Origin: an uncultured Alistipes sp. | GTDB taxonomy: Bacteria; Bacteroidota; Bacteroidia; Bacteroidales; Rikenellaceae | Direction: 5' to 3' | DNA: 64,000 bases | Assembly: GCA_947573795.1 (NCBI GenBank) | Contig: CANPHE010000010.1 | Coordinates: forward strand, 1 to 64,000 | In this document: positions 52,826 to 61,646 of the stretch, one piece after another | How the letters are laid out: every line of letters begins with the position of its first letter | How positions within the stretch are numbered: the first letter of the stretch is position 1 | Translations under genes and position numbers: made by a program | Notes under the pieces: model-generated | Database searches by the model: none | What the model saw: only the letters and a program-made list of their open reading frames with translations | What the model was told of the DNA's origin: nothing

Positions 52826-54400
52826 ATGGGTCGCAGATTCGCAGCTGTCGTCGTTTCGGCTCTCCTGTTCGCACCGGGGTGGCTCGGCATGACGGGATTC
52901 ACGCTCTTCGCAGCGTTCGTCCCGCTGTTGCGGCTCAGTGCGTCGTACGACGATTCGCGCCGCTCGTGGTGGCGCATGGCCGGGTGGGCGACGCTCGCCT
53001 TCGTGCTGTGGAATGCCCTGACCGTCTGGTGGATCGGTTTCGCGACTCCCGTGGGACCTCCCGCTGCGACGCTCGCCTCGACGACGCTGAACCTCGTGGC
53101 CTTCATGTCTTTCCACACCGTATCGAAACGCGCTCCCAAGGCACTGGCCTACACGACGCTGGTCGCGGCGTGGATCGCCACGGAATACTGGTACACGGTC
53201 GGCGACTTCTCGTGGCCCTGGCTGATTCTGGGCAACGGATTCTCGCACGACGTCTGGGCCGTCCAGTGGTACGAATTCACGGGCGTGATGGGCGGTTCGC
53301 TGTGGGTGCTCGTCGTCAATATCCTCCTCTACGAGGCGTGGCAACACCGCCGCTGGGCGGCTGCCGCCGGCGCCCTCGTCCTTCCGATCCTCTGCTCGCT
53401 GGCGATCTGGCACCGCGAAGGGAAGGTTCCCGAAACGCAGCACGTCGCGGTAAGCATCATCCAGCCCAACGTCGACTGCTACGACAAATTCCACGGCGAC
53501 GACGAGCGTCAGCAGCGCAACATCCTCGATCTGCTCGGCGAAGTTCCCGACCGGGCGCAGTTCATCCTGCTGCCCGAGACGGCCGTACCGGGCTACTACT
53601 GGGAACCGGCCCTCTCCGAACACCTCGGCGAGGATGTCGCGGGCGATTTCTGGACGGAGCTCGCCGACACGTTGCGCGCCGCGCATCCCGGAGCACTGCT
53701 CGTCACGGGGGCCAATACCATCCGCTATTACACCCCCGGGACCCAGCCCCGCACGGCCGTACGCCGTTACGGTCCGGGGTACTACGACCATTTCAATTCG
53801 GCCGTCGGGCTCGACTCCGCAGGCCGCATGCAGCTCCACCACAAAGGGCGCTTGGTGATCGGCGTGGAGAACGTCCCCACGGCGGTGTTCAAAATCCTGA
53901 AATTCTTAGTCATCGACTTAGGCGGCGTCACGGGCCAGCTCGGCATCGGCCCCCACGGCACGGCCTTCCGCCACGACGACGTGACGATGGGTCCTGCAAT
54001 CTGCTACGAAGGGCTCTACGGCGATTTCTTCGGCGACTTCGTACGCCGAGGCGCGCAGTTCATGGCCATCGTCTCGAACGACGGCTGGTGGGGCGACACG
54101 CCGGGCTACCGCCACCTCTTCACCATCTCGCGCCTGCGGGCCATCGAACACCGCCGCGCCATCGCCCGGGCCGCCAACACGGGCCGTTCGGGCTTCATCA
54201 CGGCCCGCGGCGACGTCCGCGAGACATTGGGCTGGGAGCAGCGCGGCGTGCTGACCGACGACGTAGCCCTGCGTTCGGAGCTCACCTTCTACACCCGCTA
54301 CGGCGACTACCTGGGGCGTATCGCACAGTATCTCTACCTGCTGTGTGCGCTCTACTACGTCGCCTACCGGGTCAAACGACGAAACTACCTCGTATCATAA
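52826..54400 (+). CDS. lnt: apolipoprotein N-acyltransferase Lnt
   Basis: The 524-residue protein has several N-terminal membrane helices, then a carbon-nitrogen hydrolase domain. The catalytic triad is visible: Glu in FILLPETAVPG, Lys in LHHKGRLVIGVE, Cys in AICYEGLYG. It adds the third acyl chain to lipoproteins in the inner membrane, relevant to the many lipoproteins in this window. Upstream in-frame Met at 52781 precedes the transcription start. It heads an operon with folC and a PAP2 gene (10-base and 3-base gaps). Confidence 0.94.
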   Translation: MGRRFAAVVVSALLFAPGWLGMTGFTLFAAFVPLLRLSASYDDSRRSWWRMAGWATLAFVLWNALTVWWIGFATPVGPPAATLASTTLNLVAFMSFHTVSKRAPKALAYTTLVAAWIATEYWYTVGDFSWPWLILGNGFSHDVWAVQWYEFTGVMGGSLWVLVVNILLYEAWQHRRWAAAAGALVLPILCSLAIWHREGKVPETQHVAVSIIQPNVDCYDKFHGDDERQQRNILDLLGEVPDRAQFILLPETAVPGYYWEPALSEHLGEDVAGDFWTELADTLRAAHPGALLVTGANTIRYYTPGTQPRTAVRRYGPGYYDHFNSAVGLDSAGRMQLHHKGRLVIGVENVPTAVFKILKFLVIDLGGVTGQLGIGPHGTAFRHDDVTMGPAICYEGLYGDFFGDFVRRGAQFMAIVSNDGWWGDTPGYRHLFTISRLRAIEHRRAIARAANTGRSGFITARGDVRETLGWEQRGVLTDDVALRSELTFYTRYGDYLGRIAQYLYLLCALYYVAYRVKRRNYLVS

Positions 54401-54410
54401 AATCCCGAAT

Positions 54411-55700
54411 ATGAACTACAACCAAACTCTCGAATTCCTCTTTCAGTCGCTTCCCGCATTCGAAACGCAAGGCGCGACGGCCTACAAGCCGGGATTGGAG
54501 CGTATCGCCGCGTTCTGCCGCCACCTGGGCAACCCGCAGCGCAACTTTTTCACGATCCACGTCGCCGGCACCAACGGCAAAGGCTCCGTGTCGCACATCA
54601 TCGCTTCGGTGCTCCAGCAGGCCGGCTATCGCACGGGACTTTTCACGTCGCCCCACTTGCTGGATTTCCGCGAGCGCATCCGCGTCGACGGCGAAATGAT
54701 CCCCAAGCAAAAGGTGGTCAACTTCGTGGACAAGCACCACGACAAGATGGTCGACCTGGGGCTGTCGTTCTTCGAAATGACCGCTGCCCTGGCATTCGAC
54801 TACTTCGCCCAGAGCGACGTGGAGGTAGCCGTCATCGAAACGGGACTCGGAGGACGGCTCGACGCGACGAACATCATCGTACCGATTCTGAGCGTCATCA
54901 CCAACGTCGGATTGGAGCATACGGCCCTGCTGGGCGACACGCTGCCGAAGATCGCCGCCGAGAAGGCCGGCATCGTCAAGAAAAGCATTCCGGTGCTGAT
55001 CGGCGAGGCCGACGTGCGCTATAACGAGGTAATCGAACAGGCCGCTGCGACCAACAAATCGCGGGTGATCTACGCCGAGCAGGAATTCGTCTGCGAGCAG
55101 CAGCATGCCGAAGCGGCCGGACAGCTCTTCCGCCTGCGCCGCACGCGCGACGAACGCACCTTCGACGTTCGGCTCGACCTGGCGGGCAACTACCAGCGCC
55201 GCAACATCGTGACGGCCTCGGCCGCCGTGGATTTCCTCCACGAGGAGACGCCCCTGACCATCTCGCGCCGTGCCTTCCTGGAGGGTTTGTGCCATGCCGC
55301 CGTCAACACCTCCCTGGCGGGACGCTGGCAGCAGTTGGGCGAAAATCCGCTCATCGTCTGCGACACGGGTCACAACGCCCACGGCATCGCCTACGTCGCC
55401 GAGCAGCTGAAAGCCACGCCGCACCGCGATCTCTATTGCGTCGTGGGCTTCGCCCGCGACAAGGACCTGGCGCATATCCTGCCCCTGCTGCCGCGCGAGG
55501 CGCACTACCTCTTCACGCAGGCGCAGACCGACCGGGCGCTGCCAGCCGACGAGCTGACGGCGAAGGCCGCGATCTACGGATTGCACGGCGAGGCCGTCGC
55601 CACGGTGAAGGAGGCGCTGGAGCGCGCCCGCGAACTGGCCGGCACCGAGGACATGATTTTCGTCGGAGGCAGCACCTACGTCGTCGCCGAGGCGCTCTAA
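54411..55700 (+). CDS. folC: bifunctional folylpolyglutamate/dihydrofolate synthase FolC
   Basis: The 429-residue protein is an ATP-dependent Mur-ligase relative. Its P-loop is HVAGTNGKGSVSHI. Further motifs are FTSPHLLDFRERIR, VAVIETGLGGRLDATN and VCDTGHNAHGIAYV. It adds glutamates to folates. The ATG at 54411 is 10 bases after lnt. Confidence 0.95.
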   Translation: MNYNQTLEFLFQSLPAFETQGATAYKPGLERIAAFCRHLGNPQRNFFTIHVAGTNGKGSVSHIIASVLQQAGYRTGLFTSPHLLDFRERIRVDGEMIPKQKVVNFVDKHHDKMVDLGLSFFEMTAALAFDYFAQSDVEVAVIETGLGGRLDATNIIVPILSVITNVGLEHTALLGDTLPKIAAEKAGIVKKSIPVLIGEADVRYNEVIEQAAATNKSRVIYAEQEFVCEQQHAEAAGQLFRLRRTRDERTFDVRLDLAGNYQRRNIVTASAAVDFLHEETPLTISRRAFLEGLCHAAVNTSLAGRWQQLGENPLIVCDTGHNAHGIAYVAEQLKATPHRDLYCVVGFARDKDLAHILPLLPREAHYLFTQAQTDRALPADELTAKAAIYGLHGEAVATVKEALERARELAGTEDMIFVGGSTYVVAEAL

Positions 55701-55703
55701 ACA

Positions 55704-56465
55704 ATGTACGGCCATCTGTTGTTGCGGCTGCTTGCGGCCGCAGTCTGCCTGGTGCTCCTCGCAGCAAAGGCCCACGGACAAACCCTGAAACCCGACACAT
55801 CCGAAGTGTTCAAAACCAGGAAGCTGATCCTCCCGGTCGCATTGATCGCGGTCGGCACGGCGGGTGTTTACAGCGACCGATTCAAATCGTTCAACCGGGA
55901 GGTGCGTGACGGCATGGAACGCCTGCGGGGCGACGATCACTACATCCACGCCGACGATTACGTGCAATACCTTCCCCTGGCCGCCCACCTGGGATTGGGA
56001 AGCATCGGCGTGAAATCGCGCCACAACTTCAAGGAGCGTTTCGTCGTCGATGCCACGGCCTACCTCTCGATGGGAATCCTGGTCAACGCCACGAAATATG
56101 CCGTCGGGGAACAGCGTCCCGACAGCCGGGCCCGCAACTCCTTTCCCTCGGGGCACACCGCCACCGTCTTCATGGGTGCCGAGCTCACCCGTATGGAATA
56201 CGGCACCGGAATCGGAATCGGCGCCTACGCCTTAGCGACGGGCGTCGCGTTTCTGCGGCTCTACAACAACCGCCACTGGCTCAACGACGTGGTCGCAGGG
56301 GCCGGCATCGGCATCCTCTCCGCACGGATCGGTTACTGGATGCTGCCCGTCTACCGCCGCTGGTTCGGCTGGAACACTCCGCAGAGCACGACGCAGATCG
56401 CTTTCCTACCCGGCTACGATGCCGCATCGCACACCTTGCAGGTCGGCATGGCGCTGCGGTTCTGA
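55704..56465 (+). CDS. PAP2 family phosphatase
   Basis: The 253-residue protein has a signal or anchor segment (LLAAAVCLVLLAAKAHG). The PAP2 triad motifs are KYAVGEQRPDS, SFPSGHTATVFMG and RLYNNRHWLNDVVAG. It dephosphorylates a lipid or phosphate ester at the periplasmic side; a lipid A or undecaprenyl role is possible but unproven. It starts 3 bases after folC, so is co-transcribed. Confidence 0.93.
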   Translation: MYGHLLLRLLAAAVCLVLLAAKAHGQTLKPDTSEVFKTRKLILPVALIAVGTAGVYSDRFKSFNREVRDGMERLRGDDHYIHADDYVQYLPLAAHLGLGSIGVKSRHNFKERFVVDATAYLSMGILVNATKYAVGEQRPDSRARNSFPSGHTATVFMGAELTRMEYGTGIGIGAYALATGVAFLRLYNNRHWLNDVVAGAGIGILSARIGYWMLPVYRRWFGWNTPQSTTQIAFLPGYDAASHTLQVGMALRF

Positions 56466-56797
56466 CGATTTTCTTTCAGGCTGCATGTTTTTGAATCGCG
56501 CCCGCTCTTAGCGAGGCGAATCGCTTTCGTGATTCGATTCTTTGTACCTTTTGGTGCCAAAAGGTACCGAAAAGCATCCGCATGTCGTTCTCGCGGGATC
56601 GTCGCTCACTGCTCACTGAGCGTGCGGAGTAAGATCAGGCCTTTACTCCCTCCCGCTCCGGGCGCTCGCAGTGAGCGCCAATCTTCTTCCGCTGCGAACG
56701 AGAATGCGGAATCTCGGTGCCGCTGCGCGGCATTAGGTTTATTTTATGCTTGCAAAGCAAATTCTAAAACCCGGCTCTTAGCCGGGCGCCGCCGGGG
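56466..56797. other. gene-poor stretch with palindrome and repeat words
   Basis: A near-perfect palindrome GTACCTTTTGG-TG-CCAAAAGGTAC lies at 56544-56567. CCCGGCTCTTAGCCGGG occurs near 56770, resembling 10141-10158. The rest holds no supported gene; the open frames there are low-complexity. Confidence 0.5.
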
Positions 56798-57103
56798 CTA
56801 CGCTTCGCCCATCTTCGGGCCGTTGTCCGACGGTACGGAAGGCACCGGAATCTCGATCTTCCCGACATTGCTTTCATACCGCACGATATTCTCCTGCAAC
56901 GAACGCAGGAGCCGTTTGGCATGCTCCGGGGTGAGGATAATGCGGCTTTTCACGCGGGCCTTCTCGACACCGGGCAGCACCGTCGCGAAATCGATGATGA
57001 ACTCCGAGGTGGAGTGCGATATGATCGCCAGATTGGAGTAGTGGCCCTGCGCCACCTGGGCATCGAGCTCCAGATCGATCCCGAATTGTTTCATTTCTGC
57101 CAT
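56798..57103 (-). CDS. DUF3467 domain-containing protein
   Basis: The 101-residue protein begins MAEMKQFGIDLELDAQVAQG. It has the DUF3467 pattern HYSNLAIISHSTSEFIIDFA and SRIILTPEHAKRLLRSLQEN. DUF3467 proteins are small, conserved in Bacteroidota, function unknown. The Met at 57103 is chosen because a TATATTTG element at 57124 places transcription after the earlier Met at 57124. Confidence 0.88.
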   Translation of the reverse strand: MAEMKQFGIDLELDAQVAQGHYSNLAIISHSTSEFIIDFATVLPGVEKARVKSRIILTPEHAKRLLRSLQENIVRYESNVGKIEIPVPSVPSDNGPKMGEA

Positions 57104-57123
57104 AGTTTCCGTTTGTTGATGCA

Positions 57124-57131
57124 CAAATATA
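57124..57131 (-). promoter_or_regulatory. -7 element of the DUF3467 gene
   Basis: The minus strand reads TATATTTG, an exact TAnnTTTG match, 21 bases upstream of the ATG. Confidence 0.5.
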
Positions 57132-57254
57132 AGAAAAGTATTCGAGTGCGGATTCCTTTGCCGTGTTTTTTGTTTCCGCAGACGTCCCCGCTACGCTGCG
57201 CACACTCCGTGCCGAAACGGCACCGGCAACTGCGGTGCCCACTCGGAAGATTGC

Positions 57255-57312
57255 GGCCCGGACGGCATCGGATTTGTAGACGCGGCCAAAGACCGCGAGA
57301 TACCGACCGTCC
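57255..57312 (+). repeat. partial dispersed repeat family A copy
   Basis: ATCGGATTTGTAGACGCGGC and CAAAGACCGCGAGAT match the corresponding part of the other copies. It lies in the 57104-57357 gap. Confidence 0.4.
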
Positions 57313-57357
57313 GACGTAGAAATACACTCGAAAAACCGACGCCTATGTCGAAATCGC

Positions 57358-59466
57358 CTATTTTTTCCTTCCCCACTTGGGGCGAACGTCGAGAAACACC
57401 TCGAAGTTCATGCGCGGCATCGGCCGCGAAAGCACCGATTCGTACTCCTCGTTGAACAGATTCTTCACCGCCAGCTTGACCGAAAGGTCCGACCACCGCA
57501 GCGAACACCGTTTTTCCAGCGAAACATCGCTCATGTAATACGGTTTCACCCGGGAAATCTTGCTTTTCATATCGTTGTCCGAGGTGGTGAAACGTTCGCT
57601 GTAATAGCACCATTTGTAAACCAGCCGCCACGAACGGAAACTCAGACGTCCCGTCGCCGAAGCGGAATATTCGGGTACGTAGACCAACTGTTTGCCGATC
57701 GCCTTGTCGGCCCAGTCCACCGGATCGCCGTTGTTGATCGAGGGGGTCCACGAAAACGAAGCATCCGCCCCCAGCTGCCACTCTTTCGACAGCCGCACCG
57801 TCGCGTCGGCTTTCAGTTCGACGCCGTAAGCATGTACCTTCTTGATATTCTTCGGGGTCCAGAAGCCCTTGAACGTAGGCAGCCATACGATCCAGTCGTC
57901 GATGTAGGAATCGAACCACGTCGCCTCGCCGTGCAGCGCATAGCGATCCGCCCGTCCCACGGCGAACGACAAACCCGCATCGTAGGTCTTGCCGCGCTCC
58001 TTTTTTAGATCGGGGTTGCCTCCCGGCAGGAAATAGAGGTCATTCAAGGTCGGGAAACGGTAGTTGCGCGACACGGAGGCCTTGGCCGTGACATTACCGC
58101 GCTTCGAAAGGAGATAATCGGCGAAAAAAGCCGGGATGAGCGGCGACCATTCCGCGCCGTACATATCTTCGCGCAGGGCCAGCGAGAGCCCCAGCCGCTC
58201 GACCGGCGTCCACTTGGCCGAAGCGTAGGCCGACAGCTCGGCTCGCCCTTCGTCATACCCTACGACGACCTTTTTCTTATTGCCCTGCGCCAAAGACTGC
58301 GAATTGAGTTCGAGCACATTGCGGTCCTTGCTCCGCACAAGGTGCTGGTGCACCGACACGTTCGCCGTAAAGAGCCATTTGCGCCCGACGCAATATTCGC
58401 CCTCGACCTGCCCGTAGAACGTATCGATCCTGCTGCGCGAGCGGATCATCTCCGCCATCACGCCGTTCCCCTTGTCCTTCGAGAAATCGTAACCCTGCCA
58501 GGTGTGGATATAGCCCGCGCGTACGCCGATTTTGGAATTGCCGCGCATCCGATCCCAGGAGAGAATTCCGCGGAACGTCCGCTCCCGCTGCTCGTTCACG
58601 TACTCGTCGTCCCCGCGGTGATCGACCGAAAGCATCGGCACCCCGCGTTTCGAATCAAGGAACCACGCCTGCAACCCCAGCCGATCGCCGCGGCCGAGCG
58701 TGCAGAAAGCCTCCTGCAAAACGTGCAGGTCGCGAAAGGAACCGCATTTGTTGCGTTCGATCGGATAATAGGTATCCACGATGTTGTGCGCATCATCGTA
58801 GACGTTCATCTTCTTGTTGTAGTTCCGGTACTTGAAATCGTTGTCCGACGAGGAGTAGACCGCACGGGTCGAGACCTGCCAGCGTGCGTCGCCATAGGTC
58901 AGCCGCAGGAATTCGTCGAACGTCGCGAACGAACCGATGCCCTGCACGTACTGCACGCCGAAACCCCGGGTATCGGCCGGGCGGGTCGAGAGTTTCACCG
59001 CGCCGCCCAAACCGCCGCCCGTCTCGTTGACCGACGAAGTGCCGTGCAGCAGCACGGCGTCGTCGATGAAATAGGAGGGGATCATCGAAAAATCGGTCAT
59101 GCCCAGCATCGGCGAGTTGATGCGCATACCGTTCCACGTCACCTGCGTATGCGAGGGCGACGTCCCGCGGAACGCCACGGTCGAAAGGGTCGCACGGCCG
59201 TACTGTTTGACGAATATCGACGAATGGAACGTCAGCACGTCGGCCATCGAAAGGGCGATATTCTCCTGGAGCATCAACGAATCCAGCTTCGTCTGCTGCA
59301 CACCGATCTCCTTCATCGGACGGCGTGCGAAGACGGGAACTTCGTCGACCGATACGACGTAGGAGGGATTCCGATTCCACCAATCGTTCTTTTTCCCGAA
59401 TCCGGCATCCTGCCCGTAGGCGGCAAAAGAGGCCAAAGAAAGCCCCAGCATCAATAGGTGTTTCAT
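57358..59466 (-). CDS. TonB-dependent receptor (BtuB-like)
   Basis: The 702-residue protein starts MKHLLMLGLSLASFAAYGQD. There is no carboxypeptidase-like extension, unlike SusC. The plug carries SMADVLTFHSSIFVKQYGRA, TLSTVAFRGTSPSHTQVTWN and GGGLGGAVKLSTRP. The rest is a beta-barrel. Its neighbour 61647 and the BtuG-type gene at 63643 suggest corrinoid uptake. The ligand could also be another metal-organic compound. Confidence 0.9.
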   Translation of the reverse strand: MKHLLMLGLSLASFAAYGQDAGFGKKNDWWNRNPSYVVSVDEVPVFARRPMKEIGVQQTKLDSLMLQENIALSMADVLTFHSSIFVKQYGRATLSTVAFRGTSPSHTQVTWNGMRINSPMLGMTDFSMIPSYFIDDAVLLHGTSSVNETGGGLGGAVKLSTRPADTRGFGVQYVQGIGSFATFDEFLRLTYGDARWQVSTRAVYSSSDNDFKYRNYNKKMNVYDDAHNIVDTYYPIERNKCGSFRDLHVLQEAFCTLGRGDRLGLQAWFLDSKRGVPMLSVDHRGDDEYVNEQRERTFRGILSWDRMRGNSKIGVRAGYIHTWQGYDFSKDKGNGVMAEMIRSRSRIDTFYGQVEGEYCVGRKWLFTANVSVHQHLVRSKDRNVLELNSQSLAQGNKKKVVVGYDEGRAELSAYASAKWTPVERLGLSLALREDMYGAEWSPLIPAFFADYLLSKRGNVTAKASVSRNYRFPTLNDLYFLPGGNPDLKKERGKTYDAGLSFAVGRADRYALHGEATWFDSYIDDWIVWLPTFKGFWTPKNIKKVHAYGVELKADATVRLSKEWQLGADASFSWTPSINNGDPVDWADKAIGKQLVYVPEYSASATGRLSFRSWRLVYKWCYYSERFTTSDNDMKSKISRVKPYYMSDVSLEKRCSLRWSDLSVKLAVKNLFNEEYESVLSRPMPRMNFEVFLDVRPKWGRKK

Positions 59467-59470
59467 CGCA

Positions 59471-61636
59471 TCATCGTTCCGCCGGATCGCCGGCACCGGT
59501 CATCTGTTCATAAGTAGGATTGGCACCGCATTTCTCCACCCGCCAGGTCCCGGCCGAGAGTCGGGGAAGCACCCCGCGGAAGGTCGAAAAATCCTCGACC
59601 GATCCCAGATTGCCGATGTACACCGAACCGGCCTCAACCAGAGACCGGAAATCGAGCGACCGGACCGAACGGTTCGGATAACGGTCGTGACCGATGAAAA
59701 GCGCACCGGTAACGGTCTCGAGTGCGGGAAATTCGAACGAGGAGGTCCGGTCGTTCGAGGCGTTGAAGGTCGATACCAGCATGTTGCCCGTCACGCGCCG
59801 GAGTCGGGGCAGCACGAACGCCCCGTCGCATCCCGAAGGCATCGTGTAAAAGGCGTAGTCGCCCGACGGATCGTCCGACAGCGGCACGCCGTCGCCGACC
59901 GTTTCGAGTGCGGGCAGTTCGAGCGCGGCGAATGCCGCCCCACGCACGTAGAGAGCCAGCTGCCGACCGACGTTTTTCAACACGGGGAACGAAGCGCGGT
60001 TCTCGGCCCCGGGTTTTCCGCAGTTGCGCAGCACGAGCGATCCCGACACCTCGGCGAGCGCCGGAAGCGACAAGGCGAACGGCGCCTGCGACCCGCAATT
60101 CTCCACGATGAGGTCCCTGCAACGGACGACCGGCAGCGAAAGCAAGCCGAGCTGCGTGAAACCGACGATGCGCAGGGCGCCGATATCGCGGAACCCGTCG
60201 ATTCCGAAAGGCATCGCTGCGGGTTGAAGCGTGAGCGGCGAGGCATCCAGCGTGAGCGATCCGCCGAAATTCCCGCCCCGTATCGCGTCGATTTTCGGGG
60301 CGGACACGAACCGGAACGTAACCGTAGCGTCCGCAGCGAACGTGCATCGAGAAAGATCGACCGTTCCCGCGAGCGAAGGCAGGTCGTCGAGCGTCAGATC
60401 GCCGCCGACGGCCGCCAGCCGGGGAAAGAGGGCTCCGAAATCGCCGATCCCGGGAAGCGTATGCAGACTCACGTCGCCGTCGATGCGCTCCAGGGCGGAA
60501 AGGTCCGTCGTCCCGACCGCCGGACACCCCCGCACGCAGAACGCCGCCGCTGCGACGAGCTGCGGCAGGGAGATGCTCCGCAACAGGGGACAGTCGTCGA
60601 GCAGAACCGCACCGGCCGTTTCGAGCTGCGGGAACTCGAAGGTATTGGCCATGGCGAGATGTTCGTAGCGCACACCTCCGGCCGCAGTGAGCGCACCGAA
60701 CGAGGTCGCCAATCCCGACAGCCGATCGAAGCGCGCAAGGGTGATCGTGCCGCCGACCCGGGCGAGTGCGGGCAGGAACAACTGGTTGCACGGGGCGGTG
60801 TCGGCCGCCTCGTCGGAGAGGGTCCCGCACAGCGTGAGATCGCCCTTGATCGTCGTCAATCCGTCGGACATGAATTCGGTCAATTGCGCCGACCGGACGT
60901 GCACGGACCCGGCGACCTGCCGCAAAGCGTCGAAACAGACGGTGCGGAGCGACGCCCCGAAGATGCCGAGGTCGCCCGCGACCTCCTCGAGCGAGCGCAG
61001 ATCGAGCGAGCGCAACACCGGATGCGGCGCCTCGGCACGGCCGATCGCAATCGGCCCGCATGCGGTCAGGTTCTCCAGGCCGGCCAGGTCCTTACCGACA
61101 TAAGCGTCGGTGACCACCAGGGCGCCGCGAACCTGCTTCAGGGCCGCGAGTCCGTCGAGATTTTCGATCGGCTCGCCGCTCCCGGCCACACCGATCACGA
61201 GGTCGCCCTCGACGACGTTGTACCCCTTCGTCGCGAACGCATCCACCTCCTGCTGCGTGCGGAGCGTCAGATCGCCCGCAGCAGCGATATCCGTACGCTC
61301 CACCGAATAGCGATAGCTGCGGTCGTTCCGGCCGTCGGCCGAGGTGACCAGAAACAGCCACTCCTGGTCCCAGTCGGCGATCGTCGCGGGATCGGGCCGG
61401 ACGGCGGCCGCCTCGCTCAGTTCCATCCGCGCCGAAGCATTCGCGAGCGAGCGGTTGTACGGCGCGCGAATCGTGATCCGATCGTCCTCGATCGTCGCAT
61501 CGTAGACGTCGCCTCCGCTTTCGAGCGAGAAGGCGACGATGCGGTTCTCACCGCTGAGCGGGCCCTCGTCGTCCCCGCCGTTGCAGCCCGCACCCGAAAG
61601 CGCCAGACAGCCGATGATCCAAAACAGTTTTTTCAT
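59471..61636 (-). CDS. lipoprotein with receptor-L-domain-like leucine-rich repeats
   Basis: The 721-residue protein starts MKKLFWIIGCLALSGAGC. The N-terminal ~110 residues resemble DUF5018-type domains (NRIVAFSLESGGDVYDATIE). The rest is a run of receptor-L-like repeats (GLAALKQVRGALVVTDA, LRSLDLRSLEEVAGDLGIFG, LVLRNCGKPG, FEFPALETVTGALFIGHD) of about 20-25 residues each. I do not recognise a named family. It lies 4 bases upstream of the TonB-receptor gene, so it is likely a surface partner of it. Confidence 0.75.
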   Translation of the reverse strand: MKKLFWIIGCLALSGAGCNGGDDEGPLSGENRIVAFSLESGGDVYDATIEDDRITIRAPYNRSLANASARMELSEAAAVRPDPATIADWDQEWLFLVTSADGRNDRSYRYSVERTDIAAAGDLTLRTQQEVDAFATKGYNVVEGDLVIGVAGSGEPIENLDGLAALKQVRGALVVTDAYVGKDLAGLENLTACGPIAIGRAEAPHPVLRSLDLRSLEEVAGDLGIFGASLRTVCFDALRQVAGSVHVRSAQLTEFMSDGLTTIKGDLTLCGTLSDEAADTAPCNQLFLPALARVGGTITLARFDRLSGLATSFGALTAAGGVRYEHLAMANTFEFPQLETAGAVLLDDCPLLRSISLPQLVAAAAFCVRGCPAVGTTDLSALERIDGDVSLHTLPGIGDFGALFPRLAAVGGDLTLDDLPSLAGTVDLSRCTFAADATVTFRFVSAPKIDAIRGGNFGGSLTLDASPLTLQPAAMPFGIDGFRDIGALRIVGFTQLGLLSLPVVRCRDLIVENCGSQAPFALSLPALAEVSGSLVLRNCGKPGAENRASFPVLKNVGRQLALYVRGAAFAALELPALETVGDGVPLSDDPSGDYAFYTMPSGCDGAFVLPRLRRVTGNMLVSTFNASNDRTSSFEFPALETVTGALFIGHDRYPNRSVRSLDFRSLVEAGSVYIGNLGSVEDFSTFRGVLPRLSAGTWRVEKCGANPTYEQMTGAGDPAER

Positions 61637-61646
61637 ACCCTGCGCG

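Noticed and set aside
56529..57041. A 170-residue open frame in the 56466-56797 gap
   Set aside because: Low-complexity translation through repeat sequence, with no recognisable domain and overlap with the DUF3467 gene.
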